Assembly (NCBI GenBank): GCA_964344685.1
Contig: CAYFOK010000001.1
Coordinates: forward strand, 124,001 to 188,000
Direction: 5' to 3'
From: Scalindua sp964344685
GTDB lineage: Bacteria > Planctomycetota > Brocadiia > Brocadiales > Scalinduaceae
DNA length: 64,000 nucleotides
Made by a program: the position numbers and the translations under genes. The notes under the pieces were generated by a model, which worked only from the letters and a program-made list of their open reading frames with translations, ran no database searches and had not been told where the DNA came from. Positions within the stretch are counted from its first letter, which is position 1. Each line of letters opens with the position of its first letter. Shown here piece by piece: positions 1 through 8,008 of the stretch.

Positions 1-2
1 CA

Positions 3-227
3 AGTGCCATCGAAAAGGCTTTGAATTTTAAAAGAGATAAGAAGCCTGTAAATGGAGGCAACGTTGATGCATTTGCTGATTCCAAAGGTGATGTCCGAAC
101 GATTTCGTACATTGAATGCTTACATAAAGCATTGTCAGAAGGAAAAACATCGGTAGGTGCCATTGAATATGCGGATAAAGAATATGGCCGTAAATGGGGC
201 TGGGACAGGGTTCATATCGTAAAATAA
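3..227 (+). CDS. 3' end of an unrecognised gene (cut by window start)
   Basis: The frame is open from base 3 to a TAA at 225-227, so this is most likely the last 74 residues of a longer gene. A TTG at 21 could start a 68-residue protein, but nothing favours it. The fragment is soluble and charged, ending in a Trp/Arg-rich tail (residues about 62-70 contain GRKWGWDR). I do not recognise the family. It lies 97 bases upstream of pseB on the same strand, so it may belong to the same glycan locus, but its function is not assigned. Confidence 0.5.
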   Translation, partial: SAIEKALNFKRDKKPVNGGNVDAFADSKGDVRTISYIECLHKALSEGKTSVGAIEYADKEYGRKWGWDRVHIVK

Positions 228-240
228 TAATGTTGCGGTT

Positions 241-286
241 TTCCGGTGTTGGTTTTACTTTGCTGATTATGATCAGCTGGCCGGAA
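241..286 (+). promoter_or_regulatory. Nested inverted repeats upstream of pseB
   Basis: An outer pair TTCCGG (241-246) / CCGGAA (281-286) encloses an inner 6-bp hairpin GCTGAT (262-267) / ATCAGC (272-277) with loop TATG. A third copy, the palindrome TTTCCGGAAA at 309-318, lies just before the pseB start at 325 and could compete for pairing with either outer arm. No run of T follows the hairpin directly, so this is not a classical terminator. The structure is visible; a regulatory role is a guess. Confidence 0.3.
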
Positions 287-324
287 GAATATTTCGAATA
301 AATTTTATTTTCCGGAAATAAACT

Positions 325-1302
325 ATGTTAAATGACAAGACAATTCTTATTACAGGCGGTACTGGTAGTTTTGGAAGAAAATGTACCGAGTATATTTTGC
401 GAGAATATAAACCAAAAAAGGTTATCGTTTTCAGCCGTGATGAATTGAAGCAATATGAGATGAACCAGACTTTCCATGTTGATAAATATCCTATGAGGTA
501 CTTTATTGGTGACGTTCGTGATAAGGAAAGGCTGCATAGGGCTTTTCATGATGTAGATTACGTCATCCATGCGGCAGCATTGAAGCAAGTGCCCGCAGCT
601 GAGTATAACCCTTTTGAAGCGGTTAAGACCAATGTGATCGGGGCTCAGAATGTTATTGATGTTGCAATTGATCAGAAGGTAAAGAAGGTGATTGCCCTGA
701 GTACTGATAAAGCGGCTAATCCTGTTAATCTTTATGGTGCTACAAAGCTTTGCTCGGATAAGCTATTTATTGCGGGAAATTCTTATGTTGGCCATGATCA
801 TTCCATTTTCAGTGTTGTAAGATATGGCAATGTTATTGGTAGTCGCGGGAGCGTAATACCTTATTTCATTAAGCAGAGAGAGACGGGTGTATTCCACATT
901 ACTGACTCCCGAATGACACGTTTCTGGATTACATTGGAGCGGGGAGTGGATTTTGTCATTAAATGTCTGGAAGTAATGGTCGGCGGAGAACTCTTCGTAC
1001 CAAAGATACCAAGTATGAACATAATGGACCTGGCTAAGGCCATTTGTCCCGACTGCAGAACTGAAATTATTGGAATCAGGCCTGGTGAGAAATTACATGA
1101 AGTTATGGTAACTAAGGATGATGCCAGATATACTGTAGAATTTGAAAACTATTATGTAATAAAGAGTGCGTTTCGCTTCTTTGACGAACGTTTTGATGGT
1201 GATAAATGTAAACCTGTGCCAGAGGACTTTGAATACAATTCCAACACCAATACCCAGTGGCTGGGCGTTGATGAAATTAGAGAAATGATTACACAATTAT
1301 GA
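325..1302 (+). CDS. pseB: UDP-N-acetylglucosamine 4,6-dehydratase (inverting), PseB
   Basis: First step of pseudaminic acid synthesis: NADP-dependent dehydration of UDP-GlcNAc with C5 inversion to UDP-2-acetamido-2,6-dideoxy-arabino-hexos-4-ulose, in the cytoplasm. The 325 residues form one extended short-chain dehydrogenase domain. It has the nucleotide motif GGTGSFG at 11-17, the family stretch AAALKQVPAAEYNP at 83-96, the S-T-D-K segment at 126-129 that replaces the usual catalytic Ser/Thr region, and YGATK at 137-141. Length matches the family (about 325-335). The stop overlaps the next start (ATGA), so it is translationally coupled to pseC, the known pathway partner. Confidence 0.95.
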   Translation: MLNDKTILITGGTGSFGRKCTEYILREYKPKKVIVFSRDELKQYEMNQTFHVDKYPMRYFIGDVRDKERLHRAFHDVDYVIHAAALKQVPAAEYNPFEAVKTNVIGAQNVIDVAIDQKVKKVIALSTDKAANPVNLYGATKLCSDKLFIAGNSYVGHDHSIFSVVRYGNVIGSRGSVIPYFIKQRETGVFHITDSRMTRFWITLERGVDFVIKCLEVMVGGELFVPKIPSMNIMDLAKAICPDCRTEIIGIRPGEKLHEVMVTKDDARYTVEFENYYVIKSAFRFFDERFDGDKCKPVPEDFEYNSNTNTQWLGVDEIREMITQL

Positions 1303-2447
1303 TTCCATACGGAAGACAATATATTGATGAATCAGATATAGAGGCTGTTGTTGATGTTCTTCAATCAGACTGGCTGACAACAGGTCCTAAAGTAAATGAA
1401 TTCGAGGAATCAGTTGCTGAGTATGTCGGTGCGAAGTCCGCTGTTGCAGTATCTAATGGCACTGCTGCTTTACATAGCGCCATGTATGCACTGGATATTG
1501 GGCCGAATGACGAGGTAATTGTCCCTTCTATAACTTTTGCCTCCACTGCCAACTGTGTTATCTTTCAGGGAGGTACTCCTATATTTGTAGATGTTGATCC
1601 GGATACCCTGCTTATTGACCCTGCAGAGGTTGAGAAAAAAGTTACGGATAGAACGAAAGCAATTATTGCAGTGGATTATGCAGGCCAGCCATGTGACTAT
1701 GACAGGCTGCAGGAGATTGCAGACAGAAGGAACCTTGCCATAGTAACGGATGGGTGTCATTCCCTGGGAGCAGAATATAATGGTCGTAAGGTAGGCGGGA
1801 TTGCTGATATGACGGTCTTCAGTTTTCATCCGGTAAAGCACATTACAACCGGTGAAGGCGGGATGGTGTCAACAGATAATCCTGAGTATGAGAAACGCCT
1901 TCGCATATTCCGTAATCACGGTATGGCTTCAGACTTTCGGCAAAGAGAGGAGCGGGGGACATGGTATTACGAAATTACGGATCTGGGTTATAATTATCGC
2001 ATTACAGATTTTCAGTGTGCTTTGGGTCTAAGCCAGCTGCAAAAACTTCCTGATTTTCTTAAACGCAGGAGGTGTATCTCTGAACAGTATGAGGAAGCTT
2101 TCTGCAGTGTTCAGGAAATTAATCCTCTTGATGTTAAACATAATGTTAATCACGCATACCATCTATATGTAATTCGTGTGGATTTTGAGTCTCTGGGATG
2201 TGAAAGGGCTGATCTTTTTCAAAGATTGCGTGGAGAGGGGATTGGGGTCAACGTTCATTATATCCCCGTGCATCTGCATTCATTTTATCAAAAGCGCTTT
2301 GGCACAGTCCGTGGATTATGCCCGGTTGCTGAAGAGGCTTACGAATCAATTATGTCTCTTCCTATATATCCCGGGATGAAAGATGATGACTCTAGAGAGG
2401 TGATTAAGGTGCTTCTAGAAGTTTTGGAAGAGAATAGGTGTTCGTAA
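1299..2447 (+). CDS. pseC: UDP-4-amino-4,6-dideoxy-N-acetyl-beta-L-altrosamine transaminase, PseC
   Basis: PLP-dependent sugar aminotransferase of the DegT/DnrJ/EryC1/StrS family. It acts second in the pseudaminic pathway, adding an amino group at C4 of the PseB product. The 382 residues show SNGTAALH at 52-59 for phosphate binding, Asp151 and His154 in the DGCHSLGA segment, and the Schiff-base lysine Lys180 in FHPVKHITTGEGG. Length and N-terminus match characterised PseC. It overlaps pseB by four bases and is followed three bases later by an aldo/keto reductase. The adjacent pseB makes PseC far more likely than another sugar aminotransferase. Confidence 0.93.
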   Translation: MIPYGRQYIDESDIEAVVDVLQSDWLTTGPKVNEFEESVAEYVGAKSAVAVSNGTAALHSAMYALDIGPNDEVIVPSITFASTANCVIFQGGTPIFVDVDPDTLLIDPAEVEKKVTDRTKAIIAVDYAGQPCDYDRLQEIADRRNLAIVTDGCHSLGAEYNGRKVGGIADMTVFSFHPVKHITTGEGGMVSTDNPEYEKRLRIFRNHGMASDFRQREERGTWYYEITDLGYNYRITDFQCALGLSQLQKLPDFLKRRRCISEQYEEAFCSVQEINPLDVKHNVNHAYHLYVIRVDFESLGCERADLFQRLRGEGIGVNVHYIPVHLHSFYQKRFGTVRGLCPVAEEAYESIMSLPIYPGMKDDDSREVIKVLLEVLEENRCS

Positions 2448-2450
2448 GGT

Positions 2451-3356
2451 ATGGCTATTTCAAATACGACTGCCGGCAGACTCGTCCTTGGTACAGCCCA
2501 ACTTGGAATGCAGTATGGAATTAATAATAAATCAGGGCAACCGGATCTTCAAACCGCAGAGGATATTGTGAAGACAGCCTGGGAGGGTGGTATACGCGAA
2601 TTTGATACTGCACATACTTACGGGGAGAGTGAATGTGTTTTAGGAAAGGTAATAAAAAGGCTTGAGATAGAGAGTGAAGTTAAGATTATTACAAAGCTCA
2701 ACCCGACTATGAACCATTTGGTTCCTCTGGATTTAAAAGAGACGGTGAAAGAATCTCTTGAACGGTTATGTGTCTCTAAGCTTTATGGTATTATGCTGCA
2801 CAGGGAAGAATTATTGGATCAGTGGGACCAGGGGCTTGGAGAAGCCCTTTCAGATCTGGTTTTATCAGGACTTGTAGATCATATAGGCGTTTCAGTATAT
2901 TCACCGCAAAAGTCACTTGAGGCATTGGAAATTAAATATATTACGATGGTTCAGATCCCATCTAATATTGTGGATCGGCGTTTTGAGGATGCAGGAGTGT
3001 TTCAGACAGCAGAAACAAAATCCAAGTTAATATATGTTAGAAGCGTTTTTTTACAGGGACTTTTGTTTAAGGACCATGATGGTTTGCAGCCATCCATGTC
3101 TTTTGCTTCACAGACCTTAAAGACATTTGAGCTGCTTGCCAGAAGGGCGGAGGTTTCCAGGCAGCAACTGGCGTTAGGATACGTCAGGGAGGTCTATCCT
3201 GAATCAAAAATTCTTTTTGGCGCTGAAACAATTTCACAGGTAAAATCGAATCTGGAAGCATGGGGTAATGCTTTGCCGCAATGGGTAGTCAGTGAAGCAC
3301 AGGAATTATTTCATAATGTGGATGAAAAGGTTCTGAATCCATCTCTCTGGAATTAG
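2451..3356 (+). CDS. Aldo/keto reductase family protein
   Basis: An NADPH-dependent TIM-barrel oxidoreductase of 301 residues. The catalytic tetrad is visible: Asp52, Tyr57 (in DTAHTYGES), Lys82 (IITKLN) and His117 (MLHRE). The N-terminal motif LGTAQLGMQYG and the C-terminal segment near FGAETISQ are typical of the aldo/keto reductases often found in pseudaminic and legionaminic clusters. Its substrate is not known; the gene lies between pseC and a cytidylyltransferase-aminotransferase fusion, so a keto-sugar or side-chain aldehyde is likely. It starts three bases after the pseC stop, consistent with one operon. Confidence 0.88.
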   Translation: MAISNTTAGRLVLGTAQLGMQYGINNKSGQPDLQTAEDIVKTAWEGGIREFDTAHTYGESECVLGKVIKRLEIESEVKIITKLNPTMNHLVPLDLKETVKESLERLCVSKLYGIMLHREELLDQWDQGLGEALSDLVLSGLVDHIGVSVYSPQKSLEALEIKYITMVQIPSNIVDRRFEDAGVFQTAETKSKLIYVRSVFLQGLLFKDHDGLQPSMSFASQTLKTFELLARRAEVSRQQLALGYVREVYPESKILFGAETISQVKSNLEAWGNALPQWVVSEAQELFHNVDEKVLNPSLWN

Positions 3357-3368
3357 TCAATGTTGTAC

Positions 3369-3386
3369 TGAAGCACTATGGCTTCA
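3369..3386 (+). terminator. Weak hairpin after the aldo/keto reductase gene
   Basis: A 6-bp perfect stem TGAAGC (3369-3374) / GCTTCA (3381-3386) with a 6-base loop lies 13 bases after the stop of the aldo/keto reductase gene. An A/T-rich stretch containing TTTT follows, but no clean run of T. It could attenuate transcription before the next gene at 3450, or be chance. Confidence 0.3.
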
Positions 3387-3449
3387 AATATTTTAATTGT
3401 TTCAGATATTGGAAATTATTTTAGAGTGTTAATATAAAGTTTATTGTCT

Positions 3450-5534
3450 ATGGAAAAAAATAATAAGGTCGTGGCCTTTGTACAAGTTCGTATGAGTTCT
3501 AATAGATTGCCGGGCAAAGTCTTGCGGCCTATTGAGGGTAAACCTATGTTATGGCATCTCTGGTGGAGACTTTCACAATCTGAAACCCTGGATAAGATAG
3601 TAGTTGCAACAAGTGATCTGCTAAGCAATGACCCGATTGAAGACTTCTGCACTCAGAACAATATTGCATGCTTTCGTGGTTCTGAGGATGATGTCCTGGA
3701 TCGGATTTATCAGGCAGCTGTTGAATACAAGGCGGATACCATTGTTGGTATTACAGGCGATTGTCCATTGGTTGATCCTCAGTCAGTAGATCGTGTTATT
3801 CGTGAATATCAGGAATTCAGCCCTGATCTCTGTGCCATCTCACCAAGTTTTACGTATCCTGATGGTTTTGGTACTGTGGTATTTTCCATGGATGTTCTTA
3901 CGCAGGCTTACAATGAAGTAAAGTTGAAAATGGACAGAGAACACTTAACTCTTTTCATGTCCCGAAATCCGGATAGGTTTAAGATTAGATATGTGGAGTA
4001 CGAATCGTACCACCCTTTTACTGATTTGCATCTTTCTGTAGATGACGAAGATGATTTTAAACTGGTTGAACGTATTTTTAAGAATTTATTGCCTGAAAAG
4101 AAGCTTTTTCATATTGAGGATGTACTCAATGTATTACGAAATCATCCTGAATGGGTGGCAGAACATCCCCAGACACCGATTAATGAAGGATATTTCAAGT
4201 CCCTGCTTGCTGACAAGGATTTGCAAAAACCGATTGCCCGGCAGATTTCATTGTCACGTTCCAGGGAATTACTGGATCGTGCTATTAAAAGGATTCCTTC
4301 CTGTACTCAAACTTTTAGTAAAGGATATACTCAATTTGTCCAGGGGGTTAGTCCTGTATTTATTGAGAGAGGGGAAGGGGGTTTTGTATATGACGTGGAC
4401 GGGAACAGATTTATCGACTATCCTCTCGGCTTAGGCGCTGTTGTAATAGGTCATTGTAACCCGGAGGTGGATGAAGCTGTAATCGAGCAGGTTCGGAAAG
4501 GGGCTTCACACTCTTTGCCGCACCGCATTGAAGTAGAGTTTGCTGAGAGATTATGTGAGGTTATACCTTGTGCCGAAATGGTGAGATTTGGAAAGAATGG
4601 TTCTGATGTTACAGCTGGAGCGGTCCGCGTTGCCAGGGCCATTACGGGTAGGGATAAGGTATTGTGCTGTGGTTATCATGGCTGGCAGGATTGGTATATA
4701 GGCACGACTTTACGTAATAAAGGGATTCCAAGTGCTGTACGTGAGCTTACATTGACATTCCCTTATAATGACATGGAATCGTTGGAGAGGTTGTTTGATG
4801 AGCATGACAACCAGATAGCTGCAGTTGTTATGGAACCGGTTGGGACTGTGGCTCCTGATGACGGATATTTATCACAGGTGCGGGAATTTGTACATCGTCA
4901 TGGAGCCTTGCTTATATTTGACGAAATAGTGACCGGATTCCGATTCGCTCTGGGAGGTGCTCAGCAGTACTTCGGAGTAATGCCGGATCTGGCCTGTATA
5001 GGTAAGGGAATGGGGAATGGTTATCCAATATCTGCGGTTGTTGGCAGGAAGGATATAATGGAAGAGTTCGATAACAGCTTTTTTTCATTTACTTTTGGTG
5101 GTGAGGCAGTGTCAATTGTGGCGGCAATGAAGACGTTGACCATTATAGAACGAGATAATGTGATATCTCATATGTGGATATTAGGGCGTAAGTTGAAGGA
5201 CGCTTACAATTATCTTGCACGTCTATATAAAGTTGAAGAATATACATACTGTCAGGGTTTCCCCCCTAAGGCTACTGTATTTTTCAAAGACCAGTCAGGA
5301 GACGACTCTCTTCTATATAAAAGTATTTTTCAGCAGGAATGCGTTAAACATGGTGTGCTGTTTAATGGACACCAGTTAAACTGCTTAATGCGTACAGACC
5401 GGGATATTGAATACACAGTAGCTGTTTATAACGAGGCATTCCAGGTTTTGCAAAAGGCTTATAATAGTGAAGACCCGGGCTCATTTCTTGATGGTGAAGT
5501 GATAAATCCAATTTTCCGCAGGGCAGATTATTAA
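3450..5534 (+). CDS. Fusion: SpsF-like cytidylyltransferase + class III aminotransferase (GSA-aminomutase-like)
   Basis: This 694-residue protein has two enzymes in series. Residues 1 to about 245 are an SpsF/NeuA-type nucleotidyltransferase with RMSSNRLPGK (12-23 region), where the family usually has RxGSSRLPGK, and GDCPLVDP at about 104-111. Residues about 265-694 are a fold-type I class III PLP aminotransferase like glutamate-1-semialdehyde aminomutase, with FDEIVTGFR (Asp about 491) and the Schiff-base lysine about 519 in GKGMGNG. I chose ATG 3450 over the TTG six bases upstream. The N-half is the best candidate here for CMP activation of pseudaminic acid; the aminotransferase half has no assigned substrate. 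SpsF and GSA-like genes occur as neighbours in flagellin or spore-coat glycan loci; here they are one chain. Confidence 0.85.
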   Translation: MEKNNKVVAFVQVRMSSNRLPGKVLRPIEGKPMLWHLWWRLSQSETLDKIVVATSDLLSNDPIEDFCTQNNIACFRGSEDDVLDRIYQAAVEYKADTIVGITGDCPLVDPQSVDRVIREYQEFSPDLCAISPSFTYPDGFGTVVFSMDVLTQAYNEVKLKMDREHLTLFMSRNPDRFKIRYVEYESYHPFTDLHLSVDDEDDFKLVERIFKNLLPEKKLFHIEDVLNVLRNHPEWVAEHPQTPINEGYFKSLLADKDLQKPIARQISLSRSRELLDRAIKRIPSCTQTFSKGYTQFVQGVSPVFIERGEGGFVYDVDGNRFIDYPLGLGAVVIGHCNPEVDEAVIEQVRKGASHSLPHRIEVEFAERLCEVIPCAEMVRFGKNGSDVTAGAVRVARAITGRDKVLCCGYHGWQDWYIGTTLRNKGIPSAVRELTLTFPYNDMESLERLFDEHDNQIAAVVMEPVGTVAPDDGYLSQVREFVHRHGALLIFDEIVTGFRFALGGAQQYFGVMPDLACIGKGMGNGYPISAVVGRKDIMEEFDNSFFSFTFGGEAVSIVAAMKTLTIIERDNVISHMWILGRKLKDAYNYLARLYKVEEYTYCQGFPPKATVFFKDQSGDDSLLYKSIFQQECVKHGVLFNGHQLNCLMRTDRDIEYTVAVYNEAFQVLQKAYNSEDPGSFLDGEVINPIFRRADY

Positions 5535-5539
5535 CAGCT

Positions 5540-5567
5540 TTGAGACAGCCGGGATAATGTGTATAAT
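5540..5567 (+). promoter_or_regulatory. Sigma-70-like promoter ahead of the radical SAM/ATP-grasp group
   Basis: TTGAGA at 5540-5545 (5 of 6 to TTGACA) and TATAAT at 5562-5567 (6 of 6) are spaced by 16 bases. Transcription would start near 5574, giving a leader of about 70 bases before the ATG at 5642. It lies in the 107-base gap after the aminotransferase fusion gene and is the clearest promoter in the window. Confidence 0.6.
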
Positions 5568-5641
5568 TAAAGTGAATTTTTTAAGCATTAAACTACGTAA
5601 AATATTGAATAACAATAAAACATCTAATTAAGAGAAATAAA

Positions 5642-6787
5642 ATGGATAAAAATAATCATAGAAAATGGGAAGAAAACAGCAGAAAATATCATTACTTGCA
5701 TTTTCTCTATAATGCAACGCATCCACAGCCGCATTGCTCCAGTCCTCCGCATCAGGTATATATAGAGCTGACAAACTCATGTAATCTGAAATGTACACAT
5801 TGCCCTCAGTATACCATGCGTAGAAAAAAACAGTTTATGGGCATAGAATTATTTGAAAAAATAATTGCAGATTTGAAAGAAAGTCAGCCGTTTATTGATT
5901 TGTACCTTCAGGGAGAGCCGCTTTTACATCCCAAGATTGTAGAAATAGTTAAGATCGTAAAGGCAAACGGTTTGCTTCCAAGGATTACTACAAATACAAC
6001 ATTGTTAAAGCCGGCTAAGGCTAAAGCACTGATAGAAGCGGGATTGGATAAAATTGAGTTTTCCATGAGTGGTGCTTCCAAAAAGACTTATGATAGTATT
6101 TATAAGGGTGCAAAATTTGAGAAGACGTTGGATAACATGCTTGATTTTCTTGAGTTGAATGGAGAGGCCGGTTTTCCTGTTCATACCAGATCTGTATTTG
6201 TGGAGGAAGAGAAAACAATCAAGGAGAAAGAAAAATATCTGGAATGTTTTGCTCTCCTGCCGCTAGATGACGTATATGTAAGCCCACTGATAAACATGTT
6301 TGGCTGGAATGAGGAGTTAGACATCAGCTCATACAAGAAAACACCCATGAAAGAGTGGCCGATTTGCAAGTCTCCATGGAGGCAGCTTGGTATTAATGCC
6401 GACGGTACAACGAGAGCATGTGTTTTTGATTATGATTCGCGTTACATTATTGGTAATGTCCAGGACGATGATGCCCTGCACTTGTGGAACAATGAACGTA
6501 TGTCAGAATTTCGCAAGGCGCTAATCGAACGACGTTATGAGGATGTTGAAGAACAAGGGTTACCGCTTTGTACTGCATGCAGTCAACTTTGGCCAACATC
6601 TCCTCTGGCTGATACCACGCAATTACCTGATAATTTCCAAAAAGAGGTAGAATCGTTCTTCAAAAATGAACAATATGGTTTTATGGCTACCAAATATCTG
6701 GACATTGACGTAAAAAAGGAGAAACTGCAATATCTTAAAAAGCACAGGGATGAATGGATTAAGATGATAATGGCAGATGTAGAATGA
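5642..6787 (+). CDS. Radical SAM protein with SPASM-type C-terminus
   Basis: A 381-residue radical SAM enzyme. The [4Fe-4S]/SAM motif is Cys47-x3-Cys51-x2-Cys54 in NSCNLKCTHCP, followed by LQGEPLLHP, a GGEP-like SAM-contact segment. The C-terminal part has Cys242 and Cys260 plus Cys310-x2-Cys313 in the arrangement of SPASM or shorter twitch auxiliary-cluster domains, with GNVQDDDALHLWN between. Related enzymes occur in glycan and aminoglycoside clusters as well as peptide modification; the substrate cannot be read from sequence. It follows the 5540-5567 promoter, and its stop overlaps the start of an ATP-grasp gene by four bases, so the two proteins probably act together. Confidence 0.88.
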   Translation: MDKNNHRKWEENSRKYHYLHFLYNATHPQPHCSSPPHQVYIELTNSCNLKCTHCPQYTMRRKKQFMGIELFEKIIADLKESQPFIDLYLQGEPLLHPKIVEIVKIVKANGLLPRITTNTTLLKPAKAKALIEAGLDKIEFSMSGASKKTYDSIYKGAKFEKTLDNMLDFLELNGEAGFPVHTRSVFVEEEKTIKEKEKYLECFALLPLDDVYVSPLINMFGWNEELDISSYKKTPMKEWPICKSPWRQLGINADGTTRACVFDYDSRYIIGNVQDDDALHLWNNERMSEFRKALIERRYEDVEEQGLPLCTACSQLWPTSPLADTTQLPDNFQKEVESFFKNEQYGFMATKYLDIDVKKEKLQYLKKHRDEWIKMIMADVE

Positions 6788-8004
6788 GCAACAAGAAAAG
6801 ATTGATGATTCTTGGTGCATCTAGGGTTCAGCTTCTTGCAATACAATATGCCAAGTCAAATGGTTACTATGTTATAACGTGTGATATGGATGCAGATAGT
6901 GCCGGGAAGGACTTTGCAGATGAATTCTATCAGGTTAGTACTACAGAATGTGAAGAGGTTCTTGCTATAGCAAAAAGAAGTAATATAGATGGAATAATGA
7001 CATACGCGGCTGATGCCGCGGCGCCTACTGTCGCCTTTGTCGGCAATGAACTGGGCCTGCCTTCCAACCCATATGAATCAGTGTTGACTCTTGCCAGAAA
7101 AGACTACTTCCGCGACTTCCTACGTAAAAACAGTTGTTATGTTCCAACCTCTGATGTGTATGCAGACTGGAGAAAAGCAGCGAGTGATATTAAAAAATTT
7201 AAATTCCCTATTCTAATCAAACCTTGTGATTCTGCAGGTAGTCGGGGAATGAATAAATTTGTTGATGAGAAATTTGACGAAAATGATTTCCAACAAGCCT
7301 TTGACAATGCTTTATCTTTTTCCAGGGCAAAGAAGGTAGTTGTTGAAGATTTTGTTGAGAGGAAAAAATGTCAGATTGCAGGGGATGGATTTGTAGTTGA
7401 TGGGAAACTGGTTTTCAGGTGTTTTGCAAATGAGCATTTTAACAAAACCTGTAATACTCTTGTACCAATCGGTGAAAGCTTTCCTTCAATACATGATGTT
7501 GAGGTACAGGAAATGGCACATAAGCAGCTGCAGTCTATTTTCACAAAACTGGATATCCGGCTCGGGGCATTTAACTTTGATTTTATGATTACAACTAATG
7601 ATGACGTATTTGTTATAGAGATTGGCCCAAGAAATGGTGGGAACCTGATACCACAGGTGACCAGATATGCTACAGGTGTGGATATGCTGGATTATACAGT
7701 TAAGGCTGCTCTGGGTGAAGATTGTTCAGATTTGCGAATGCATGATGTTAATGGATATTATTCTTCTTATATGATCCATTCAAGACGCGAGGGGATCTTC
7801 CAGGGAATAAATATATCAGATGACCTTAAAAATAATATTCTTGAACAAAATATGTATGTTGAGCCCGGCTCGTTTATAGAAAGCTACCAAATGGCCGGGT
7901 GCGCTTTGGGAGAAATGATATTGAAGTTTGAGTCAATGGATGAGATGCTCCATAAAATGGATAATATGAACCTTTATTGTAATGTTTTATTGAACGGAGA
8001 TTAG
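6784..8004 (+). CDS. ATP-grasp ligase (carbamoyl-phosphate synthase/PurK-like)
   Basis: The 406 residues form a pre-ATP-grasp Rossmann-like region (1-100, ILGASRVQLLAI) and an ATP-grasp domain (about 105-310). Lys146 lies in PILIKPCDSAGSRGM, and the metal/ATP acidic motif EIGPRNGG is at 279-286. ATP-grasp enzymes of this type make an acyl-phosphate and couple it to an amine or thiol, so a role in attaching an amino acid or other acid to an amino sugar is plausible but unproven. It is coupled by a four-base overlap to the upstream SPASM gene and followed four bases later by a B12-type radical SAM gene. Confidence 0.87.
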   Translation: MSNKKRLMILGASRVQLLAIQYAKSNGYYVITCDMDADSAGKDFADEFYQVSTTECEEVLAIAKRSNIDGIMTYAADAAAPTVAFVGNELGLPSNPYESVLTLARKDYFRDFLRKNSCYVPTSDVYADWRKAASDIKKFKFPILIKPCDSAGSRGMNKFVDEKFDENDFQQAFDNALSFSRAKKVVVEDFVERKKCQIAGDGFVVDGKLVFRCFANEHFNKTCNTLVPIGESFPSIHDVEVQEMAHKQLQSIFTKLDIRLGAFNFDFMITTNDDVFVIEIGPRNGGNLIPQVTRYATGVDMLDYTVKAALGEDCSDLRMHDVNGYYSSYMIHSRREGIFQGINISDDLKNNILEQNMYVEPGSFIESYQMAGCALGEMILKFESMDEMLHKMDNMNLYCNVLLNGD

Positions 8005-8008
8005 ACTT

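Noticed and set aside
4042..4434. 130-codon forward frame inside the cytidylyltransferase/aminotransferase gene
   Set aside because: It spans the linker of the fusion in another frame; the main frame has both domain motifs uninterrupted, so it does not show a split gene.
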